From assembly GCF_900109375.1 (NCBI RefSeq), contig NZ_FOAB01000007.1:124001-188000 (forward strand): a DNA stretch of 64,000 bases, given 5' to 3'. Source of the DNA: Aquimarina amphilecti. GTDB lineage: Bacteria; Bacteroidota; Bacteroidia; Flavobacteriales; Flavobacteriaceae. The translations under genes were made by a program, and so were the position numbers. This document shows, one piece after another, positions 45,214-54,034 of the stretch. The notes under the pieces are model-generated. The model was not told the DNA's origin. It searched no databases and saw only the letters and a list, made by a program, of their open reading frames with translations. The number at the start of each line of letters is the position of its first letter. Position 1 is the first letter of the stretch.

Positions 45214-46007
45214 TGAGCAAACATCTTACTAATATAAACCATTGTAAAAACTGTGGTTTTCAGATTGATCACTATTCATTTTGTCCTGATTGCGGAGCTA
45301 AAAAAATAACCAAACGCATCACATTTAAAAACTTGACTCAAGAATTTAGTGATCGTTTTCTTAATCTTGACAATTCATTTATAAGAACATTTATACACTT
45401 ATTTACAAAACCGAATATTGTAATTGACGGATTCATTAATGGTCTTAGAAAAAGATATGTAAATGTTTTCAGCTACTTTGCTATTTCTCTTACTATAGCA
45501 AGTTTATATAGTTTTATTCTTGCTAAGTACAAAGATGTGATTTTCTCAAATGTATTTACAGATGCAAACCAAATTAAAGCCTCAAAAGTAGCTTCGGATT
45601 TTTCTTTTGAATATCAATCTTTGATATCATTTTTAACCATTCCGGTTTTAGCCCTGATATCAAGACTTGTATTTCTAAACTATAAAAAATACAATCTTAC
45701 TGAGCATTTTGTGATCTATTTATATGCATACTCACATATTACTATGGTCATAAGTTTTATCACTTTACCACTAATTCTAACAGTAAAAAACCTATCCTTA
45801 ATTCTATGGATTCAGTTCCCCGTCTCCATTATTTATAGTGCGTACGTACTTAAAAAACTATATGAAATAAGCATAAAGAAAATACTACTCAAGACCTTGT
45901 TGTTTTCAATAATAATGGCAGTTTTATTTGTGATTTTCAGTATCATTGTAGCAATTATAATGATGAAAACAGGTGTTATGAACGGAGAAGCAACCTCTTC
46001 TATTTAA
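45213..46007 (+). CDS. DUF3667 membrane protein with N-terminal zinc ribbon (copy 1)
   Basis: A 264-residue protein. N-terminal CKNCGFQIDHYSFCPDCGAKK holds two CxxC pairs, a small zinc ribbon; KRITFKNLTQEFSDRF and a conserved D-N-F-T/S-F-I-R-T stretch follow, then about five membrane spans from residue 85 on. This is the DUF3667 layout. Function unknown. The one-base overlap with cdaA suggests that it works with, or is made in proportion to, the c-di-AMP synthase; that is inference. Confidence 0.8.
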   Translation: MSKHLTNINHCKNCGFQIDHYSFCPDCGAKKITKRITFKNLTQEFSDRFLNLDNSFIRTFIHLFTKPNIVIDGFINGLRKRYVNVFSYFAISLTIASLYSFILAKYKDVIFSNVFTDANQIKASKVASDFSFEYQSLISFLTIPVLALISRLVFLNYKKYNLTEHFVIYLYAYSHITMVISFITLPLILTVKNLSLILWIQFPVSIIYSAYVLKKLYEISIKKILLKTLLFSIIMAVLFVIFSIIVAIIMMKTGVMNGEATSSI

Positions 46008-46045
46008 TTGTTTAATTAATATTTTCAAAAAAATCTCAGTATATA

Positions 46046-46822
46046 ATGGATAAGACTGTTACAATTAATAATTGTAAAAATTGTGGTGACAATATAAAAG
46101 ATGTTAATTTCTGCTCTAACTGTGGTGCTAAAAAAATCACGAAACGTATTACATTTAAAAACTTACTTACAGAAATAAGCGAAGTTTATCTTAATGTAGA
46201 TAACACTTTTATAAAAACTATTAGAGATCTTACCATAAAACCGCACATTGTTATTGATGATTATATTAATGGTGTTAGAAAAAAACACCTTAATTTACCT
46301 TCTTACTTCTTATTATCACTTACATTATCGACTATATTAACCTTCTTAAAGGAAAAAGCTTTTAATATCGCGTCAGAATCTGAAAAATTAGATGATCAAT
46401 CAGAAGCTTTAAAGTTTTTTATTGAAGTAATGGAAAAATACCCAACACTTGGTTATTTTTTATTCATACCTTTTTACTCACTTATATCTCGATTTATTTT
46501 TAGAAAATATAGAAAATATAATTTCACAGAACATATCGTAATAAACACCTATCTAATAGCACACCTTACAATATTAACTTTTATCCCTTATATAATTTCG
46601 TTTGGTTTTGGTGATTACATAGAAGAAAGTAGTTTTGTTTTCTTAGCAATTCAAGCTATTTACGCTACATTTTTGTTCAAAAATCTTTACAACATTAGTT
46701 ATATAAGAGTCATTATAAGAGGGTTTATCGGATTACTACTAGCTCTGTTAATCATTATCGGTTTAGTAGTAGTTATGGCTCTATCTACTAAATTTCTTAA
46801 AGAATACGGATTTCTCAATTAA
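46046..46822 (+). CDS. DUF3667 membrane protein with N-terminal zinc ribbon (copy 2)
   Basis: A 258-residue paralogue of the gene before it: CKNCGDNIKDVNFCSNCGAKK, then an almost identical KKITKRITFKNLLTEISE and a membrane-spanning C-terminal half (LTLSTILTFL; FFIPFYSLISRFIF-like span; LLALLIIIGLVVVMAL). A 38-bp gap separates the two, so this is a tandem duplication. Its stop shares the bases TTAA (46819-46822) with the stop of the convergent ABC exporter gene. Confidence 0.8.
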   Translation: MDKTVTINNCKNCGDNIKDVNFCSNCGAKKITKRITFKNLLTEISEVYLNVDNTFIKTIRDLTIKPHIVIDDYINGVRKKHLNLPSYFLLSLTLSTILTFLKEKAFNIASESEKLDDQSEALKFFIEVMEKYPTLGYFLFIPFYSLISRFIFRKYRKYNFTEHIVINTYLIAHLTILTFIPYIISFGFGDYIEESSFVFLAIQAIYATFLFKNLYNISYIRVIIRGFIGLLLALLIIIGLVVVMALSTKFLKEYGFLN

Positions 46823-48585
46823 ACATCTCGAACTTCTGCAAACTGCACATCATAAAGATTTTTGTAGTAACCGTTTTCAACCTCCAACAGCTCATTATGG
46901 TTTCCTTGTTCTACAATCTTACCGCTATCCATAACTATAATTTTATCAGCATTTTTAATGGTTGCCAATCGATGTGCTATTACAATAGAAGTTCTTCCTT
47001 CCGTAATTTTATCAGTAGCATCTTGGATAAGTTGCTCACTATGAGAATCTACAGAAGACGTAGCTTCATCTAGGACTAAAATACCAGGATTAGACACATA
47101 AGCTCTAAGAAAAGATATTAATTGCCTTTGCCCAGAAGAGAGCATTACTCCTCTTTCTTTTACATTATAATGATAGCCTCCAGGAAGGCTGCATATAAAA
47201 TCATGAATTCCAATTTCTCTAGCTGCCTTCACAACTTGATCTTCTGTTATAGTAGGATCATTAAGAGTTATATTATTAAAAATAGTATCTGCAAACAAAA
47301 ACACATCCTGCAATACCACTGCAATATGACTTCTTAAAGATTTTAGGTCAATGGTATCAATTCGTTTCTTGTCAATAGAGATAATTCCTCCATTAATTTC
47401 GTAAAACCTGTTAAGCAAATTAATAATTGTTGATTTTCCTGCACCAGTAGCTCCTACAATAGCAACTGTTTCTCCCGCATTAACAGAAAATGAAATTCCT
47501 TTTAACACTTCTTCTCCTTCTATATAACTAAAAAGAACATCCTCAAAATCAATATTTCCTTGTATATTTTGAAGTTCTATTTTCCCTGAATCATTTATCT
47601 TAGAATGAGTATCCAACACTGCAAATACTCGATTCGCTGCAACCATCCCCATTTGCAAAGTATTAAACTTATCTGCAATCTGTCGCAATGGCCTAAAAAG
47701 CATCTGAGACAACTCGATAAACGCAATTACAACACCTAATGTAATCACATCACCTTGCGCGGCTCTTAACCCTCCATACCAAACTATTAAACCTATGGTT
47801 ATAGAACTTGACATTTCTGCAATGGGAAAAAATATAGAATTATACCAAACAGTTTTTATCCACCCTTTTTTATGCTTTTCATTTATCTCCTTAAAACTAG
47901 CATATTCTATCTCCTCCCTAGTAAAAAGCTGAACAATCTTCATTCCTGTTATACGCTCCTGAACAAAAGAATTTAAATTAGAAACCTGAGTTCTTACTTC
48001 TTCAAAAGCAGTTTTCATTTTTTTTTGAAAAACCCTAGTAGCAAAAACTATAAAAGGCAGTACTGCCAAAACAATCAAAGTTAGTTGCCAACTATAATAG
48101 AGCATAAAACAGAGAATAACTACCATTTTTAACAAATCACTTATGATCATAAAAAGTCCTTGACTAAAAATACTAGCGATTGTTTCTATATCGCTCACTG
48201 CTCTAGTTACCAATCTACCCACTGCGGATTGATCATAATATTGTTTTTTAAAACCCAACATATGATCAAAAAGCTTAACTCTTACATCCCTAATTACTTC
48301 TTGACCTAGCCAATTAGCAAAATATATAAATAGAAATTGAAAAATAACTTCTAACAATAATACTCCAAGTATTAAACTGATATAAAACACTATCAGTTTT
48401 TCATCCTTAGGTATAAAACTCTCATCTATGGTTTTTTGTAACAAAAGTGGTCTCAATACAGCAAAAGCTGATAATAGTATAGCAGACAAAGCCACAAAAT
48501 AAAATGTGAACCGATAGGGATTAGTATAGCTAATCAACCTTCTAAACAATTTAAAATCAAATGCCTTTCCGCTTTTTTCAGCCAT
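46819..48585 (-). CDS. ABC exporter, fused membrane and ATPase domains (MsbA-like)
   Basis: A 588-residue half-transporter. Six spans fill the first ~310 residues, with the usual YFANWLGQEVIRDVRVKLFDHML coupling region (landmark RDVRVKLFDHML). The ATPase has Walker A VGATGAGKSTIINL near 372, Q-loop VVLQDVFLF, signature LSSGQRQLISFLRAY near 480, Walker B ILVLDEATSSVDS and switch AHRLATI. It resembles lipid or drug exporters; substrate unknown. Its ATG overlaps the truA stop by one base. Confidence 0.92.
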   Translation of the reverse strand: MAEKSGKAFDFKLFRRLISYTNPYRFTFYFVALSAILLSAFAVLRPLLLQKTIDESFIPKDEKLIVFYISLILGVLLLEVIFQFLFIYFANWLGQEVIRDVRVKLFDHMLGFKKQYYDQSAVGRLVTRAVSDIETIASIFSQGLFMIISDLLKMVVILCFMLYYSWQLTLIVLAVLPFIVFATRVFQKKMKTAFEEVRTQVSNLNSFVQERITGMKIVQLFTREEIEYASFKEINEKHKKGWIKTVWYNSIFFPIAEMSSSITIGLIVWYGGLRAAQGDVITLGVVIAFIELSQMLFRPLRQIADKFNTLQMGMVAANRVFAVLDTHSKINDSGKIELQNIQGNIDFEDVLFSYIEGEEVLKGISFSVNAGETVAIVGATGAGKSTIINLLNRFYEINGGIISIDKKRIDTIDLKSLRSHIAVVLQDVFLFADTIFNNITLNDPTITEDQVVKAAREIGIHDFICSLPGGYHYNVKERGVMLSSGQRQLISFLRAYVSNPGILVLDEATSSVDSHSEQLIQDATDKITEGRTSIVIAHRLATIKNADKIIVMDSGKIVEQGNHNELLEVENGYYKNLYDVQFAEVRDV

Positions 48586-49334
48586 TACTTTGTAAGATAT
48601 ATAGTTTTTGGGTATTGTACTTCTGTTAAATATAAACCATGAGCTGGCACAGAATACCCAGCTTCACTCCTATTTTCACTTTTAATTATTTTTTTTAAAT
48701 CTTCTAAATCTAATTTATGTTCTCCTATTTCTATTAAAGTTCCCACAATAGCTCTGACCATGTTTCTTAAGAAACGGTTAGCAGAAATTTTAAAAATTAG
48801 CTTGTCACCATTTATTTCCCAATTAGCATTGGTAATATTACAATTATACGTTTTTACATCGGTTTTAGACTTACTAAAACATTTAAAACTCGTGTAGTTT
48901 AACAGTAATTTAGCAGCTTTATTCATCAGATCTAAATCCAATTCTTTCTTAAGGTAATATGAACTATTTATACTAAAAGGATCTTTAAACAACGTTACAA
49001 AATACTCATAAGACCTGCTTACAGCATCAAATCTAGCATGAGCATCATCCCTCACCAAACTCACTTTTTTTACCGCAATTTCTTTTGGAAGAAGAGAATT
49101 AAGCTTATATTTAAATTGAGTGGCATCCACCTCGCATTCACTATCAAAATGAGCCATTATTTGTTTTGCATGAACTCCTGCATCTGTTCTACCAGCTCCT
49201 ACTACATCTATTTTAGATTTTAACAATAATGACAAGGAATCTTCCAAAACTTCTTGTACGGAAATTGCATTAGGCTGTCGTTGCCATCCATGATAAGGTG
49301 TTCCATTATATGAAAGTTCTAAAAAATATCTCAA
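48585..49334 (-). CDS. truA: tRNA pseudouridine(38-40) synthase
   Basis: TruA, about 249 residues when started at TTG 49334 (LRYFLELSYNG, where homologues begin). A longer frame upstream to 49409 is unlikely because a perfect -7 promoter box lies inside it. Motifs: YHGWQRQPNAISVQEVLE, VGAGRTDAGVHAKQIMAHF with the catalytic Asp, and FLRNMVRAIVGTLIEIG. It converts U38-40 in tRNA anticodon arms. It is the first gene of a two-gene operon with the ABC exporter. Confidence 0.94.
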   Translation of the reverse strand: MRYFLELSYNGTPYHGWQRQPNAISVQEVLEDSLSLLLKSKIDVVGAGRTDAGVHAKQIMAHFDSECEVDATQFKYKLNSLLPKEIAVKKVSLVRDDAHARFDAVSRSYEYFVTLFKDPFSINSSYYLKKELDLDLMNKAAKLLLNYTSFKCFSKSKTDVKTYNCNITNANWEINGDKLIFKISANRFLRNMVRAIVGTLIEIGEHKLDLEDLKKIIKSENRSEAGYSVPAHGLYLTEVQYPKTIYLTK

Positions 49335-49367
49335 AGCTTTATTATATTTTTGTTCTAAATTTAATCG

Positions 49368-49375
49368 CAAATATA
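49368..49375 (-). promoter_or_regulatory. -7 promoter box of truA
   Basis: Read on the minus strand the bases are TATATTTG, a perfect match to TAnnTTTG, 34 bp before the TTG start chosen for truA. This decides against the longer reading frame. Confidence 0.55.
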
Positions 49376-49452
49376 CTTTATAATATAGAGATGAATTATA
49401 CAGTATCACTTCGGTTTATTTATTACATTATAAATCTTTCTTATTCAATAAT

Positions 49453-49947
49453 TTGAAAAAAATACTTTTACTAAGCGACACACATAGTTATATTGACGAT
49501 CGTATTTTACATTACGTCCATGAAGCAGACGAAGTTTGGCATGCTGGAGACATTGGTGATTTAAAAGTTACTGATAAAATCGAAGCAATTAAACCACTTC
49601 GTGCTGTATATGGCAACATAGATGATGATAAAGCTAGAGTTTGTTTTCCTTTGCACCAACGGTTCTCTTGCGAAGAAGTTTCTGTCTGGATTACTCACAT
49701 AGGAGGATATCCTCCAAAATATAATCGCAACACGATCGAGGAAATAAAAACTAATCCCCCACAATTATTTATTTGTGGACATTCACATATTTTAAAAGTA
49801 ATTCCTGATAAAAATAATAATGTATTACATATGAATCCAGGAGCTGCAGGAAAACATGGATTTCACAAAGTAAGAACAATGCTAAGATTTACATTAAGTA
49901 AAGGAAAAATAGAAAACTTAGAAGTAATTGAACTTGGTAAAAAATAA
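49453..49947 (+). CDS. YfcE/MJ0936-type metallophosphoesterase
   Basis: A 164-residue calcineurin-fold phosphoesterase. It starts at TTG 49453 (KKILLLSDTHSYID), and no ATG fits the family's N-terminus. Motifs: LLSDTHSY, HAGDIGD, VYGNIDDD, ITHIGGYPP and ICGHSHILK, then LHMNPGAAG. These supply two metal sites. YfcE-type enzymes cleave phosphodiesters in vitro; the natural substrate is unknown. It is divergent from truA. Confidence 0.9.
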   Translation: MKKILLLSDTHSYIDDRILHYVHEADEVWHAGDIGDLKVTDKIEAIKPLRAVYGNIDDDKARVCFPLHQRFSCEEVSVWITHIGGYPPKYNRNTIEEIKTNPPQLFICGHSHILKVIPDKNNNVLHMNPGAAGKHGFHKVRTMLRFTLSKGKIENLEVIELGKK

Positions 49948-49976
49948 GACCCGAAGTTGGCATACTCCGGGTCTTA
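49945..49976. terminator. Two-way hairpin between the phosphoesterase and DUF4293 genes
   Basis: Arms 49945-49953 and 49968-49976 pair perfectly over 9 bp. The left arm begins with the stop codon of the plus-strand gene. The T-run follows on the minus strand, so it mainly ends the DUF4293 transcript. Confidence 0.7.
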
Positions 49977-50004
49977 ACGCACTAATACTACTAAGATTTT
50001 AGGT

Positions 50005-50415
50005 TTATCGTAATCGATCTACAGATTTTACGAGATTTTCATCCTTTTTTATAGCCTTATTGGCTATAACTAATAAAACGATAGAAATAACAGGAATCAA
50101 CATCCCAATACCTTTCTCCGAAACCAAAGTTTCTCCAGATAATGTTAGTGACCAATAAACAAATACTCCTAGTAAAATAAAGTTTAATAAGATATTGATA
50201 CGCCCCAAAACGAATTGAAGCTGTCTATTTTTAAACAAAAAAATACTCACTAAAGCCAAGATAGCGGATCCACTGAACATTCCCAAAACCAAAAAATTAT
50301 CTTGAGGCAATAAATCGTCTCCATTTTGATTAAGTCCATATGGCAGTACATTAGATAAACCACCGGATATCAAAACTACTAAAAACAAATAAATTGATTG
50401 GATTCTTTGTATCAT
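50005..50415 (-). CDS. DUF4293 membrane protein
   Basis: A 136-residue protein with four membrane spans, opening MIQRIQSIYLFLVVLISGGL, which is the family's usual start, and closing with a short basic tail (NKAIKKDENLVKSVDRLR). Bacteroidota carry it next to rho, as here, divergently placed. Function unknown. Confidence 0.85.
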   Translation of the reverse strand: MIQRIQSIYLFLVVLISGGLSNVLPYGLNQNGDDLLPQDNFLVLGMFSGSAILALVSIFLFKNRQLQFVLGRINILLNFILLGVFVYWSLTLSGETLVSEKGIGMLIPVISIVLLVIANKAIKKDENLVKSVDRLR

Positions 50416-50491
50416 TCCCCCTTGTTCTTTTGGAAAAGCAAAAATAGGAGTTTCTTTTTATAATTATATGTAAAAATCAAAAATAAAGTCG

Positions 50492-50615
50492 TATACTTGC
50501 ATCACAATTTATGTAACCCATTCTATTTAGGTTACTTACCTTCAAAATAAAATTTTCCTAGAATTCTTCTTTAGAAAATTTAATACCAGAACCTTAAATT
50601 ATATAACAAATTTAA
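50492..50615 (+). promoter_or_regulatory. rho promoter and structured leader
   Basis: TATACTTG at 50492-50499 (7 of 8 to TAnnTTTG) predicts a leader of about 110 nt. The leader has two hairpins: GTAACC (50513-50518) with 50530-50535, and AAATTTTC (50550-50557) with 50574-50581. E. coli rho is controlled through its leader; whether these hairpins do so here is not known. Confidence 0.4.
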
Positions 50616-52286
50616 ATGTTAGAGATTTCTGAATTAAAAGCGAAAAAGCTTCCTGAGCTACAGGAAATTGCGAAAAGTTTAAACGTACCTAAATTTCGCA
50701 CCATGAAAAAATTAGACTTGGTATACCAAATACTTGATTACCAAGCTGCAAACCCTAACAAGGTGAAAGAGGTTATTATAGAAGATTCTTCTGCTAAGAC
50801 AGAAAAGAAAACTGAAAAACCTCAGTCAAAACAAGCGCCAAGACAAAGAAGACCGCGCAAAACAACTAACACTCAAAACCCTCAGGCTAAAAAAGACACA
50901 AATCCTCCTGCAGAAAAAAGCAACCCTGCCAAACAAGAACCAAAGGAGAATACTCAACCTGTAAAAGAGGTCAAAGAAAATAAGAGACCTCAAAAAAAGC
51001 AAGAGGACAAAAAAGAGGATCGTAAGGACGATAGAAAAGAAAATCGTAATAGAAACAACGATAAACCCCAGAACAAAAACCGTAATAACAACAATAAAAA
51101 AGATAATAACGGAAACAGGGATAACGGAAACAGAGACAATAGAAATCGATACAAAGAACCTGATTACGAATTTGATGCAATTATCCAAAGTGAAGGAGTA
51201 CTTGACATCATGCAAGATGGTTATGGATTTTTAAGATCAAGTGACTATAATTACCTTTCTTCTCCTGATGACATATATGTTTCACAATCGCAAATAAGAT
51301 TATTTGGACTTAAAACAGGAGATACAGTTCTTGGACAAGTAAGACCTCCAAAAGAAGGAGAAAAATATTTTCCTTTAATAAAAGTAAATAAGATCAACGG
51401 TCTAGATCCCCAAGTAGTAAGAGACAGGGTTTCTTTTGAACACCTTACACCACTTTTCCCTCAAGAAAAATTTAAGTTAGCAGAAAGACAAAGCACTATA
51501 TCCACAAGAATAATGGACTTGTTTTCTCCTATCGGTAAAGGACAACGTGGTATGATTGTGTCTCAACCAAAAACAGGAAAGACAATGTTACTTAAGGATG
51601 TAGCAAACGCAATCGCCGCTAATCATCCCGAAGTATACCAAATGATCCTCTTAATTGACGAACGTCCTGAAGAGGTTACGGATATGCAACGTAATGTTCG
51701 AGGAGAAGTTATTGCTTCCACATTTGACAAAGAAGCTCATGAGCACGTTAAAATAGCCAATATAGTTTTAGAAAAAGCAAAAAGATTAGTAGAATGCGGT
51801 CATGATGTAGTAATATTACTAGACTCTATTACCCGTCTAGCAAGAGCATACAACACCGTACAACCTGCTTCTGGTAAAATTCTTAGTGGTGGTGTTGATG
51901 CAAATGCATTACACAAACCAAAACGTTTCTTTGGAGCAGCACGTAATATAGAAAATGGAGGATCCCTTACTATTATCGCTACAGCCTTAACAGAAACCGG
52001 CTCTAAGATGGACGAAGTTATTTTTGAAGAGTTCAAAGGAACAGGTAACATGGAATTACAATTAGATCGTAAAATATCCAATCGTAGAATTTTCCCTGCA
52101 ATCGACCTTACATCTTCAAGTACACGTCGTGATGATATCTTATTGGACGAAAACACAATACAAAGAATGTGGGTAATGAGAAAATACCTAGCAGATATGA
52201 ATCCTGTTGAAGCTATGGAGTTTATCAACGAACGTTTCAAACAAACAAGAAATAATGATGAATTCTTGATTTCTATGAACGGATAA
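50616..52286 (+). CDS. rho: Transcription termination factor Rho
   Basis: A 556-residue Rho helicase. Residues 1-50 are the Rho N-terminal domain ([19 protein letters not shown]). Residues ~55-180 are a low-complexity insertion rich in Lys, Asn, Arg and Gln (for example [19 protein letters not shown]), typical of Bacteroidota and probably RNA-binding. Then come the cold-shock-like RNA-binding domain ([20 protein letters not shown]) and the ATPase: Walker [41 protein letters not shown], the Q/R-loop region and the arginine finger region RRIFPAIDL. It ends transcripts from unbound RNA. Confidence 0.97.
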   Translation: MLEISELKAKKLPELQEIAKSLNVPKFRTMKKLDLVYQILDYQAANPNKVKEVIIEDSSAKTEKKTEKPQSKQAPRQRRPRKTTNTQNPQAKKDTNPPAEKSNPAKQEPKENTQPVKEVKENKRPQKKQEDKKEDRKDDRKENRNRNNDKPQNKNRNNNNKKDNNGNRDNGNRDNRNRYKEPDYEFDAIIQSEGVLDIMQDGYGFLRSSDYNYLSSPDDIYVSQSQIRLFGLKTGDTVLGQVRPPKEGEKYFPLIKVNKINGLDPQVVRDRVSFEHLTPLFPQEKFKLAERQSTISTRIMDLFSPIGKGQRGMIVSQPKTGKTMLLKDVANAIAANHPEVYQMILLIDERPEEVTDMQRNVRGEVIASTFDKEAHEHVKIANIVLEKAKRLVECGHDVVILLDSITRLARAYNTVQPASGKILSGGVDANALHKPKRFFGAARNIENGGSLTIIATALTETGSKMDEVIFEEFKGTGNMELQLDRKISNRRIFPAIDLTSSSTRRDDILLDENTIQRMWVMRKYLADMNPVEAMEFINERFKQTRNNDEFLISMNG

Positions 52287-52310
52287 CCAAACACCTTATA
52301 TATAAGGACT

Positions 52311-52348
52311 AACAAAAAGGCTGTCAAAAAAATGACAGCCTTTTTGTT
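52311..52348 (+). terminator. Terminator after rho
   Basis: Arms 52311-52326 and 52333-52348 pair perfectly over 16 bp around a six-base loop, with a T-run in the right arm. It is the strongest hairpin in the window. Confidence 0.88.
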
Positions 52349-52460
52349 ATTTAAAGTTTTTTTAAGAATCGTCTTTATAATATCTAAGTAATTTTGAAAT
52401 AAAAACCACACCGTGAAAGGTTTAACAACAAACAAAGACTACTACAAAAAAACTTTTTTT

Positions 52461-53132
52461 ATGAAAACCATTATATACAGCTTACTTATCATTCTTATTT
52501 CACTAACAAGTTGTCAAGGAAATAGTCAAACTAACAACAAAAAAAACGAAACCTCCCAAAACCAAAATATAACTCCAATCCAGACTGAACCAATTAACGG
52601 AATGGAACGAGCATATTTTGCCAGTGGTTGTTTTTGGTGTGTAGAAGCTGTATATGAGAGTGTAACAGGAGTGCAAGAAGTAATCTCTGGATACTCGGGA
52701 GGCCACACAGAAAACCCAACCTATGAATCAAGCAATACAGGTCGTACAGGTCACGCAGAAGCGGTAGAAGTTTTATACGATCCGAAAACAATCTCCTTTG
52801 CCTCATTAGTTGACGTATATTTCGGATCACAAAACCCTACACAAATAAATGGACAAGGACCTGATCAAGGGTCACAATACAGATCTATTATATTTTATCA
52901 AAATGAAAATCAAAAAAACATTATTCTAAAAAAGAAAGATTTTCTTAGTAAAAGTTTAAACAGAAGAATTGCTGCAGAGGTAACTCCATTTCAAAAATTC
53001 TGGAAAGCAGAAGACTATCATCAAGATTACGAAAAAAGAAACCCTTATAACAGATATATTCAAAATGTATCAATCCCAAGATTAAAGCGTTTTCAGAAAA
53101 AATTCCCTGAACTAATCAAAAACAATCACTAA
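52461..53132 (+). CDS. msrA: Peptide methionine sulfoxide reductase MsrA, lipoprotein form
   Basis: About 223 residues from ATG at 52461, which gives the lipoprotein signal KTIIYSLLIILISLTSC; a GTG at 52413 would add 16 residues that spoil the signal. The MsrA core has AYFASGCFWCVEAVYESVTG with the catalytic Cys, SGYSGGHTENPTYE, TGRTGHAEAVEVLYDP and DQGSQYRSIIFY. It repairs S-methionine sulfoxide in exported proteins. A Gln/Asn-rich linker (residues ~20-45) joins anchor and enzyme. No msrB follows. Confidence 0.93.
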   Translation: MKTIIYSLLIILISLTSCQGNSQTNNKKNETSQNQNITPIQTEPINGMERAYFASGCFWCVEAVYESVTGVQEVISGYSGGHTENPTYESSNTGRTGHAEAVEVLYDPKTISFASLVDVYFGSQNPTQINGQGPDQGSQYRSIIFYQNENQKNIILKKKDFLSKSLNRRIAAEVTPFQKFWKAEDYHQDYEKRNPYNRYIQNVSIPRLKRFQKKFPELIKNNH

Positions 53133-53609
53133 ATCGTTTTCTCGATACCCACGAACAGATTCTCTCAAATAATAATCATATTCTCAATATAATCTTACAC
53201 TAAAAAAACGGTCAGCTATTTCTGACGGAAGTAAAAACCACACTCAAAACTCAAGAAAAAAAAGAGAACCTTATCTTAAATATCTAACTTATTTTAAGAA
53301 AAAAACACTCCACAAAACACTTAAGCAAATATTCCTATTTTCAAAAAATACAGAAAACACAAAAAATATAAACACCTTAATATCAAAAGAATATACAAGA
53401 ACTTGTAAGAAGCAATCTATTGAAAGATTAAAAAAATACTATGCATGCATAATTAAAAATGTTAAAGTATTGTGAAAAATAAGAGGTTACAATAAAAATT
53501 TAGTCTTGACAAAATGCCAAATTTAAATCCATTACAACTTAAAAAATTCACACCGACTTAAAGCCCAATAAACACAGTGTAAATCAGTTGTAATACACAA
53601 AATAATCGT

Positions 53610-53681
53610 TGAAAAACACAAATTGATTAAAAAAAAAGTAGATTTTTATACAAATAAAGTCGAAACAAGTTGTGTTTTTCA
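53610..53681. repeat. 12-nt perfect inverted repeat upstream of the SH3 protein gene
   Basis: TGAAAAACACAA at 53610-53621 and TTGTGTTTTTCA at 53670-53681, 48 bp apart and about 200 bp upstream of the sigma-54-like box, where an enhancer site would be expected. Confidence 0.4.
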
Positions 53682-53882
53682 TATTAATAACTTACTTTTG
53701 TTTATAGTTTAAGAGTTTTCAACTCAGCTGATTAATAAATAAGTTTAAACTTGTACTCAAGGAAAACATGTTTAAAAAGCTGAAAAACAACGAATTAAGC
53801 TTAAAAAAAGTTCTTTAAAAATCTGAATTCTTAACAATAAATAAACTTTTGTTAATAATTTAAAAACGTCAACAGAAATAGT

Positions 53883-53898
53883 TTGGCATGTTTTTTGA
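53883..53898 (+). promoter_or_regulatory. Possible sigma-54 promoter of the SH3 protein gene
   Basis: TTGGCATGTTTTTTGA has GG and GA ten bases apart, against the sigma-54 consensus TGGCACG-N4-TTGC; only the last base of the -12 pair is off. It lies about 137 bp before the ATG at 54035. Confidence 0.4.
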
Positions 53899-54034
53899 GA
53901 ACGACATTTTGAACAATAACTTTTAAAAATTATTTAAAAGAGTATAAAAAAAGCAACTAAAGATTAACATCTTAGATTAAAGAACCCTAATCTGCTTTAT
54001 TTTTGAATTTTAATTATGTAAACACAGAAAGATT

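Larger units (their letters stand above)
53133..54034. other. 902-bp AT-rich gap between msrA and the SH3 protein gene
   Basis: No frame with coding character. It contains a weak 5-bp hairpin near 53210, a perfect 12-nt inverted repeat (53610-53621 with 53670-53681) and a sigma-54-like box at 53883-53898. The rest shows nothing I can support. It is the longest gene-free stretch of the window. Confidence 0.5.

Noticed and set aside
50826..51215. Antisense open frames opposite the rho insertion
   Set aside because: Shadows of the Lys/Asn-rich coding stretch; no start signal or sensible product.
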